Shown: positions 1 through 4,637 of the stretch, piece after piece
Layout of the letters: each line of letters starts with the position of its first letter
Position numbering within the stretch: the stretch's first letter is position 1
Assembly (NCBI GenBank): GCA_039908285.1
Contig: JAMOBE010000109.1
Coordinates: 1-11,414, forward strand
DNA: 11,414 nt
From: JAMOBE01 sp039908285
GTDB taxonomy: Bacteria; Pseudomonadota; Alphaproteobacteria; Rhodospirillales; Rhodospirillaceae
Direction of reading: 5' to 3'
Notes under the pieces: model-generated
What the model saw: only the letters and a program-made list of their open reading frames with translations
The model's database searches: none
Told to the model about the DNA's origin: nothing
Translations under genes and position numbers: made by a program

Positions 1-2
1 GT

Positions 3-569
3 CGCCTGGGCAACTGGCCGGTGGAGATCGTCGCCCTCGCCACCGACCATCCCGGCATGCCCGACGTCGTCATCCTGGACCGCATGCTGGGGCCATCGAC
101 GCTACTGGTGACCCTGGACCGGGTGCTGCACAATCTGGCGCTGGGCCGTGGCTTCCGCTCCCTGGTCCACACCCCCGAGACCGGCTGGACCGACCGCCGT
201 CTCGCCCATGTCGCCGTCCGCGACAAACACCTGCCCGTTCCCACCAGCACGGCCGAGGACGACTTCTTCGCACCGATGACGGGCGACGTGCTGACCCTCA
301 ACCGAATCCTGAACGGCTTGTGGTCCGAGCGCCAGCAGAAGCATTTCCGCACCAAGCGCCGCCGTATCCGCGCCCATTTCGGTTCCCGCGAAACCATCGG
401 CGCCATCACCATCGCCCAGCGCACAACCCGGAACGGCCTCCTCGGCGGCTACAAGATGAAGGTGGACGCCCGCCACGGCGTCAAAGGACTGTTCCCGGCC
501 AGCGAGGGCTATTTCCTCGACGCCCGCAGCGGGGCGCTCATCCGCTGGCCGCGACCTGCTGGGCCTTGA
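3..569 (+). CDS. Hypothetical protein, 5' end outside the window
   Basis: I do not recognise this protein. The reading frame is open from the first bases of the window and its codons show strong G/C preference in third positions, so it is coding. The natural start is probably upstream; in-window candidates are GTG at 21 and ATG at 57. Counted from GTG 21 it has 182 residues. It has no signal peptide or membrane segment and has a basic stretch at residues 108-118. Two similar motifs are visible, DDFFAPMTG near residue 80 and EGYFLDARSG near 162, about 83 residues apart; a third, KGFFFDQMTG, occurs in the next ORF in a different frame. This suggests a repeat protein with modules of about 83 residues, and that the TGA at 567 may be the result of a frameshift. 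No function can be assigned. Confidence 0.6.
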   Translation, partial: RLGNWPVEIVALATDHPGMPDVVILDRMLGPSTLLVTLDRVLHNLALGRGFRSLVHTPETGWTDRRLAHVAVRDKHLPVPTSTAEDDFFAPMTGDVLTLNRILNGLWSERQQKHFRTKRRRIRAHFGSRETIGAITIAQRTTRNGLLGGYKMKVDARHGVKGLFPASEGYFLDARSGALIRWPRPAGP

Positions 570-904
570 GCCATCTCCACGCCCTTCACCTTACGAGCTA
601 CCCGCTTACGCTCTATCACCTGGACAATGAGGCCCTGCAACGCAGTGCCGCTCTGCTGACTGACCACCGGGCCGCGCGCGTCTCCATCGACCACATGACG
701 GCCCGCCTGCTGTCCACCATCACCGCACCACCCAAGTTCGAGTCGTGCGTGAAGGGCTTCTTCTTCGACCAGATGACGGGCAAGCTCACCCAGTTGGCCC
801 GCAGCGACTCAAACGAGATAGTGCCCACCGATCTGCAGGCCATGGCCGAGTCCTTGATGTCTGGACTCGCCGGAACCCGCACCACATGCGAGAACACGCC
901 ATGA
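566..904 (+). CDS. Hypothetical ORF, possible frameshifted continuation of the preceding gene
   Basis: This stretch is open in a frame one step off the preceding gene and has clear coding codon usage (for example GCC CGC CTG CTG TCC ACC ATC ACC near 698-721). No good start is visible: a TTG at 566 overlaps the upstream TGA, and the first in-frame ATG is at 695 without a convincing ribosome binding site. The protein carries KGFFFDQMTGKLTQL at 752-796, which resembles DDFFAPMTGDVLTL and EGYFLDARSGALIRW in the gene before it. The distance from the previous motif is 248 nt, one base short of 83 codons. The simplest reading is the C-terminal part of one repeat protein separated by a one-base deletion; a separate small paralogue is the alternative. 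The function is unknown. Confidence 0.45.
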   Translation: MSHLHALHLTSYPLTLYHLDNEALQRSAALLTDHRAARVSIDHMTARLLSTITAPPKFESCVKGFFFDQMTGKLTQLARSDSNEIVPTDLQAMAESLMSGLAGTRTTCENTP

Positions 905-1030
905 TGTTCGAAGTCGACCCGCGTCGAAGCAGGCCAATCACCGGCTACCGACGAATGCAACGCAATGCAGGCGGATCCGTGTCGCGGTCGAGCCTCGTGA
1001 CCCATGCCCCCCCAGCGCGGCTCCGTCGGA

Positions 1031-1050
1031 GCGTCGAGTCGCGTCGAGTC
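1031..1050. repeat. Tandem decamer GCGTCGAGTC x2
   Basis: Two perfect adjacent copies of GCGTCGAGTC. Related words (GCGTCGAAGC near 921, GCGTCGAGTT near 1401) occur nearby. No function is evident. Confidence 0.7.
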
Positions 1051-1090
1051 GGGCCTGGTAAAGCGAAAGAGTTTCGCATCATCGGTACGC

Positions 1091-1156
1091 GCCTTGAACA
1101 ATCATGGTCCGAAAAATGAGGATTTCTGCGGCAAACGGGTTTCTGAGGAGGGACAG
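1091..1156 (+). repeat. Dispersed repeat, copy A
   Basis: This 66-bp stretch matches the reverse complement of 4105-4170 (copy B) over its whole length without gaps. It also matches 4292-4336 (copy C) in the same orientation over about 45 bp. The best conserved words are TGGTCCGAAAA, GGATTTCTGCGGC and TGAGGAGGGACA. Read on the minus strand, copy A gives a stop-free segment SLLRNPFAAEILIFRTMI, comparable to LLDILSAAESLTFRTRI in copy B. The copies are diverged, so they are old. The identity of the parent element is unknown to me. Confidence 0.65.
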
Positions 1157-1290
1157 GCGGTGAGTCTGAAGCGGTCGGCCGAGCGCAGGTTCCCGGGGAG
1201 GTTGTGCCAGGAACCACCCCGGAAGACACGGTCGCAGGAATTCGATCCTTTATTGGAACTACAATCCGATGGCGCACCTGTCCCTTCTCA
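1144..1290. repeat. Inverted 16-mer pair enclosing about 115 bp
   Basis: TGAGGAGGGACAGGCG at 1144-1159 faces TGAGAAGGGACAGGTG, read on the minus strand at 1275-1290, with 14 of 16 bases equal. The enclosed bases carry no gene. This could be a miniature element with terminal inverted repeats, but the left arm is also part of dispersed repeat copy A, so the pair may instead be two repeat copies in opposite orientation. I found no target duplication. Confidence 0.4.
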
Positions 1291-1871
1291 ATATCTCATA
1301 ACGGGATTAAGTAACACACAAAATCGGTGAATACGTGCATTATGACCGGGCGGATGTGGAGCGTAGCGGACGAAAATGAAGCCGTCGCCAGGGCAGGAGA
1401 GCGTCGAGTTTCTGTTTTGTGCGCCGCCATAGCGACATGAAGACAGTCGTCCACGTCCCGCAGCAACATGGTGCGGAGCAGAGCCAATCGGACTCGAGTC
1501 GATCAGGCTGCCAGCCGGACGTAGCCGTGGTGGAGGCCGCCGACTTGCGGGAAGGCGACGATCCTCCCGCCGTCAGATGGAGATTGGATCGGCCGGGGTT
1601 CCGGGGTATCCTTGCCCAGGGATAGGTGGGTGCGAAACCCGAGATAGTAGCTCAGGTAAGAGGGAAGTATCCGGCGCAGATGGGCCTCGCTCAGCACGAT
1701 CACGCGATCCAGGCAGTCCCTCCGGATCGAGCCGATCACGCGCTCGACAAAGGGATTCTGCCATGGGCTGCGAGGTGCTGTGATGACCTCCTTGATGCCC
1801 ATCGCCTTGATCGCGGCGCGAACCTCTGGGCCGTAAATGGTATCTCGATCCCGGATCAGGTATCGAGGCCC

Positions 1872-1961
1872 CGTATTGCTGACATCAAAAATCCTCGCGT
1901 GCCGCGAAGATTTTTGATGTCAGCAATACGAATCTTTTTGATTGCGGCTCCGCCGCGTTAT
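1872..1961. repeat. Palindromic miniature element inserted in the transposase gene
   Basis: Positions 1872-1930 form a near-perfect 59-nt hairpin: 22-nt arms (1872-1893 and 1909-1930) match exactly, then one mismatch, then five more pairs (1895-1899 with 1903-1907) closing on a TGC loop. A smaller hairpin, GCGGC TCC GCCGC, sits at 1944-1956. On the minus strand the block lies between ...FPWD and PRYLIRDRD of the transposase, where family members have only about two residues, so about 87-90 bp were gained. The length is a multiple of three and the frame resumes after it. Exact borders and any target duplication are not resolved. Confidence 0.75.
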
Positions 1962-2099
1962 GTCCCAGGGAAAGGCCTCGCGGATTTGCTGGGCCACCCA
2001 GGCCGAGGTCGGGTGCTTCGTCACACCGAAATGGACGATCCGCCGACGCTCGTGGCTGAGCACGACGAAAACGTACAGGAGCCTGAACGCGGCCGTGGG

Positions 2100-2126
2100 C
2101 ACGTCACGCCAAAGGCGTGCTATCCG
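2100..2126. repeat. 27-bp micro-palindromic insertion, copy 2
   Basis: On the minus strand these 27 bases add the residues RIARLWRDV between MDFLVV and PTAAFRLLYV, where the transposase family normally reads straight through. The core is CACGCC AAA GGCGTG (2105-2119). A 21-base window, including the flanking GACGTG on the minus strand, matches copy 1 at 18 of 21 positions; two of the three differences form one stem pair (T-A against C-G) and the third is in the loop. Confidence 0.65.
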
Positions 2127-2561
2127 CACGACAAGGAAGTCCATGGATGCCAGGCAGTCGACGTGATTGTCGAGGACTATGCGCCAGGTTTGAGAGGGCG
2201 GTTTCCGAGGACGCAGCATGTGCCGCAACACTGTTGCCCGGGAAACATTGATGCCGAGCTTCAGAAACTCGGCATGGATCCGGGGAGCACCCCAAAGCGG
2301 GTTCTCCCGGCACATCTGTCGGATGAGATCACGGACTTCCTTGGGCGTGGGCGGCCGCCCTACCCGCTTCTTGCGAGATTTATATCGCCAGAACAACCGA
2401 AAACCCATGCAGTGCCACGCGATGACGGTTTCGGGTTTGACGATCACGAGAACGTCACGCCAACGGGACCAACGGCGCGACAGCACCACCCAGAACAGAC
2501 GATCCCAGAATCGCAAGCGCGGCTTCGGCGTCGCCCGTCTGAGCACCGCCACCTGCTCACG

Positions 2562-2591
2562 TCATGCCGAAGGCATGCCGGTGGCATGGCG
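2562..2591. repeat. 27-bp micro-palindromic insertion, copy 1
   Basis: Overlapping palindromes CATGCC GAA GGCATG (2563-2577) and CATGCC GGT GGCATG (2574-2588) interrupt the transposase between ENLA and REQVAVLRR. About 27 bases are gained, including the in-frame TGA at 2564-2562. The right-hand palindrome with its GACGTG border is the counterpart of copy 2 at 2100-2126. The exact ends cannot be fixed without an uninterrupted relative. Confidence 0.6.
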
Positions 2592-2832
2592 TGCGAGGTT
2601 TTCCATCAGCAGTGCCGCTCTGCCCCTGAAGGCATCGCGGAACATGGTGAGGACCAGGGTGAAATACGTCATCATGTGCGGAACGGTAGCAGGTTGAAGG
2701 TCGCATGGTCAGCCGGGTTGGCTCATCGTGTGGGACCACACGCCATTACGCCAGGATTTCTCCAAACGGCATGGCGTCACTCCGCCGCTTGCCGCACTTT
2801 GATCATGCCCCGTCGGACAGGAGGCTGATCGC

Positions 2833-3834
2833 ATGCGCTTCCTCAACCCCAAGACCGACTTTGCGTTCAAGAAGATCTTCGGCTCGGAGTCAAGCCGGGA
2901 AATTCTTGTCAGTTTCCTGAACGCCGTCCTGCAACTGAGCGGTGAGGACGTGATCTGCGAGGTAACCATTATCGATCCATATCTCGCCCCGAAGATCGAA
3001 GGCATGAAGGACACCTTCCTCGACGTCCGCGTCAGGGACCAGCGTGACCGCTCCTACATCGTCGAAATGCAGGTGCTCAACGTCGAGGGCTTCGAAAAGC
3101 GCGTGCTCTTCAACGCCTGCAAGGCTTACGTGAACCAGTTGGGTAGAGGCGAGCCCTATCACACCCTCAGCGAGGTGGTGGCGGTGACCATCACCGATTT
3201 CGAGATGTTTCCCGATCTGGCGCGGGTGGTCAGCCGCTTCCGCCTGCGCGCCGATGAAAACGCGGCCATCTGTCATCAGGATCTGGAGCTTGTCTTCGCG
3301 GAACTCCCCAAGTTCAGGAAGACCGAGGCCGAGCTTGAAACGACGCTTGACCTCTGGCTCTATTTTCTCAAGACCGCGAAGGATCTGACCGCCATTCCCC
3401 GATCTCTGTCGGTGGAGCCGGCCATTGTCAAGGCACTGGAACTGGCCAACCGCGCGGCCTGGACCGAGGAGGAACTCGACGATCTCGAAAAGCGCGAAAT
3501 GTGGATCGCCGAGCAGCGCCATATCCTCCGCAAGGCGATCGAGGCGGAGCGGAAGGCTCGGGATGCCGAAGAGAAGGCTCGGGATGCCGAAGAGAAGGCT
3601 CGGGGCGCCGAGGAGAAGGCTCGGGGCGCCGAGGAGAAGGGCCGGGCAGATGGCAAGGCCGAGGGCAAGGCCGAGATGTTGCTCCACCTGCTTCCAATGC
3701 GATGCGGACCGGTATCGCCTGAAATCGAGGAGAGAGTTCGCAAAGCCAGCAGCGAGCAGTTGGAAAAGTGGAGCGTCCGTCTGATGAGTGCCCGCACGTT
3801 TGAGGACGTGTTCGATGAGCCCACGACGCACTGA
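2833..3834 (+). CDS. Rpn-family PD-(D/E)XK nuclease / putative transposase
   Basis: A 333-residue protein of the Rpn (recombination-promoting nuclease) / PD-(D/E)XK nuclease-family transposase group. The N-terminus RFLNPKTDFAFKKIFG is the family signature. The putative metal-binding residues are D64 in FLDVRV and E78 with Q80 in YIVEMQV. Family members are reported to act as DNA endonucleases promoting recA-independent recombination and are often duplicated and horizontally spread. The middle is helical (residues 200-240). Residues 241-268 are four copies of a KARDAEE-type heptad encoded by 21-bp repeats, followed by a charged linker. The C-terminal 45 or so residues (ERVRKASSEQLEKWSVRLMS) resemble the DUF4351-type tail found on such proteins. 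GGACAGGAGG lies before the ATG at good distance. It is flanked by mobile-element debris. Confidence 0.85.
   Translation: MRFLNPKTDFAFKKIFGSESSREILVSFLNAVLQLSGEDVICEVTIIDPYLAPKIEGMKDTFLDVRVRDQRDRSYIVEMQVLNVEGFEKRVLFNACKAYVNQLGRGEPYHTLSEVVAVTITDFEMFPDLARVVSRFRLRADENAAICHQDLELVFAELPKFRKTEAELETTLDLWLYFLKTAKDLTAIPRSLSVEPAIVKALELANRAAWTEEELDDLEKREMWIAEQRHILRKAIEAERKARDAEEKARDAEEKARGAEEKARGAEEKGRADGKAEGKAEMLLHLLPMRCGPVSPEIEERVRKASSEQLEKWSVRLMSARTFEDVFDEPTTH
3553..3636 (+). repeat. Four 21-bp in-frame tandem repeats
   Basis: Units 1 and 2 (3553-3573, 3574-3594) are identical to each other, as are units 3 and 4 (3595-3615, 3616-3636). The two pairs differ at three bases, changing KARDAEE to KARGAEE. 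The repeat encodes a strongly helical charged heptad linker between the nuclease part and the C-terminal tail. The pairwise identity points to recent copying, so copy number probably varies between strains. Confidence 0.9.
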
Positions 3835-3840
3835 CGGAGC

Positions 3841-4263
3841 ATGTTTCGCACCCATTCCCTCCGGCAACCAATCTGTGGGCGACTGCTCGCCCGCGACGCG
3901 GCGACCGGCAGTCTGGCCGTGCGCGGAAGCTCGGACCACGAGGCGGCTTCCTTCATCGTGCGGTCGTGTTTTCTGCTCGGCAGCATCCTGATCCCCCCGC
4001 TGTCGCCGCAAGACCGCTCGCGGTTCGTCGTGTGCGAACTCGACCAGTTGACGGGGGACCGGCCGAAGGGGCTGAACGAGCGGCACCTGACCGACCTTGG
4101 CGCCCTGTGCCTTCTCGATATCCTGTCGGCTGCAGAATCCCTCACTTTTCGGACCAGGATCGATCAAGGCATGCATCGACGCTTCGCACCGTCCCGTTCG
4201 CTTATCCAGCGAGCATTAAGCCCGGACGCAGCCCTATCGGCAGAGCGTTACGCGGTTCGCTGA
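3841..4263 (+). CDS. Hypothetical protein downstream of the Rpn gene
   Basis: I do not recognise this 140-residue product. Codon usage is strongly coding from about 3841 to 4140 (runs such as CTC GAC CAG TTG ACG GGG GAC CGG). The protein has plausible composition, with a hydrophobic patch FIVRSCFLLGSILIPPL near residues 38-54. It lies in the same frame as the Rpn gene, six bases after its TGA. The only nearby ribosome-binding-like bases (GGAG) are too close to ATG 3841, so the true start may differ, or the region may be a read-through or decayed part of a longer gene. From 4105 to 4170 the ORF runs through dispersed repeat copy B, so its C-terminal 50 or so residues may have been acquired. 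Confidence 0.45.
   Translation: MFRTHSLRQPICGRLLARDAATGSLAVRGSSDHEAASFIVRSCFLLGSILIPPLSPQDRSRFVVCELDQLTGDRPKGLNERHLTDLGALCLLDILSAAESLTFRTRIDQGMHRRFAPSRSLIQRALSPDAALSAERYAVR
4105..4170 (-). repeat. Dispersed repeat, copy B (inverted relative to A)
   Basis: The reverse complement aligns gap-free with 1091-1156; GCCTTGA, TGGTCCGAAAA and TTCTGC are shared. Read on the plus strand it is inside the hypothetical ORF at 3841-4263 and encodes LLDILSAAESLTFRTRIDQG. Confidence 0.6.
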
Positions 4264-4291
4264 CGTTGGTGCTGGACGGAAATTTCATCTG

Positions 4292-4336
4292 CGAAAATCC
4301 AGGATTTCTGCGGCTTACAGGTTTTTGAGGAGGGAC
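4292..4336 (+). repeat. Dispersed repeat, copy C
   Basis: Matches copy A positions 1110-1154 without gaps, including GGATTTCTGCGGC and TGAGGAGGGACA. On the minus strand it supplies the last residues (VSLLKNL) and the stop codon of the PAS-like fragment at 4485-4315. Confidence 0.65.
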
Positions 4337-4485
4337 ACCTGAAACAGATCATGCCCGCGCGCATTATACGAGATCAGTTCCCCAGATGTCGCAAACACAA
4401 GTGCCTGGCCTGGAAAAGTTTCAATGGAATATGGCCCCATGACTATTGATGGAATGCTTAGGATATCGTGAGTCTCCGTCACCAT
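4315..4485 (-). CDS. Short PAS-like N-terminal fragment
   Basis: A 56-residue product read from ATG 4485, chosen over an upstream in-frame TTG because GAGGAG lies six bases before the ATG. ALVFATSGELISYNARGHDLF (residues 28-48) resembles the start of a PAS sensor domain, where a small hydrophobic strand is followed by G-x-I/L and an asparagine before a helix. A full PAS domain needs about 100 residues, so this is a truncated sensor start. The break coincides with dispersed repeat copy C, which provides the final VSLLKNL and the TAA. It is on the same strand as glgB, 153 bp downstream, behind a hairpin; the AT-rich stretch before it contains TATTAT, a possible -10 element. Confidence 0.5.
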   Translation of the reverse strand: MVTETHDILSIPSIVMGPYSIETFPGQALVFATSGELISYNARGHDLFQVSLLKNL

Positions 4486-4547
4486 GGTTTCTCCTCGCAA
4501 ACAGCATCCAAGGCCATAATATTTTTCTTATTCTCTGAAAAACCAAT

Positions 4548-4623
4548 GGCCTCCAGCAACTCATTCCCAAATTCTCATCGACCGCTGAAGCCTGAGTATT
4601 CTGGGAATGGATTTGCTGGGGCC
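4548..4623 (-). terminator. Long imperfect hairpin after glgB, probable terminator
   Basis: Bases 4548-4577 pair with 4593-4623 with few mismatches or bulges (GGCC, CCAGCAA, CATTCCCA and CTCA are matched), leaving a 15-base loop. The hairpin begins 15 bases past the glgB stop. On the minus strand it is followed by CATTGGTTTTTC, a short T run, so intrinsic termination is likely but not textbook. A weaker second hairpin (AGGCCAT/ATGGCCT, 4511-4552) overlaps its far end. Confidence 0.5.
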
Positions 4624-4637
4624 TGAATGAAACGTGT

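Larger units (their letters stand above)
905..1480. other. Gene-free region rich in repeats
   Basis: I see no convincing gene in these 576 bases. ORFs present on both strands have poor codon bias and none resembles a known protein. The stretch holds a tandem decamer (1031-1050), one copy of a dispersed repeat (1091-1156) and a pair of inverted 16-mers (1144-1159 and 1275-1290). The part at about 1250-1345 is more AT-rich than its surroundings. It looks like accumulated mobile-element debris between the unknown gene on the left and the insertion sequence on the right. Confidence 0.6.
1503..2675 (-). pseudogene. Integrase-core (rve) DDE transposase, interrupted
   Basis: Read on the minus strand from ATG 2675 (MMTYFTLVLTMFRDAFRGRA) to the stop at 1505-1503, everything lies in one frame. 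It belongs to the common proteobacterial integrase-core transposases: VLRR near the N-terminus, a GRPP helix-turn-helix linker, ENPLWGAPRIH, then the catalytic D in SMDFLVV, D in IRDRDTIYG and E in NPFVERVIG, and the family C-terminus GGLHHGYVRLAA. All three DDE residues are kept. Three in-frame insertions relative to the family pattern disrupt it: about 27 bp at 2562-2591 with TGA at 2564-2562, 27 bp at 2100-2126 without a stop, and about 87-90 bp at 1872-1961 with TGA at 1922-1920. It is probably inactive unless the stops are read through. The family pattern is from memory. Confidence 0.8.
1481..2724 (-). mobile_element. Insertion sequence remnant with DDE transposase
   Basis: A minus-strand element of about 1.24 kb. 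Candidate terminal inverted repeats are GAGCCAATCGGACT at 1481-1494 and GAGCCAACCCGGCT read inward on the minus strand from 2724 to 2711, with 11 of 14 positions equal. They lie 36 bp beyond the transposase start and 9 bp beyond its stop, the expected place for IS ends. No clear target-site duplication is visible just outside them, so the exact ends are tentative. The element is decayed because its transposase gene contains three small insertions. Confidence 0.6.

Noticed and set aside
1004..1330. 108-codon plus-strand ORF in the repeat region
   Set aside because: It runs through dispersed repeat copy A and the inverted 16-mers, has atypical codon use for this genome (many A/T third positions) and no recognisable domain or convincing ribosome binding site.
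2729..2742. GTGTGG-GA-CCACAC palindrome just outside the IS end
   Set aside because: It is perfect but short, has no partner copy or clear relation to the Rpn promoter, and could be chance.
2890..4176. 428-codon minus-strand ORF opposite the Rpn gene
   Set aside because: It is the GC-driven shadow of the Rpn gene and the following ORF; the plus frame has the family motifs and a good ribosome binding site.
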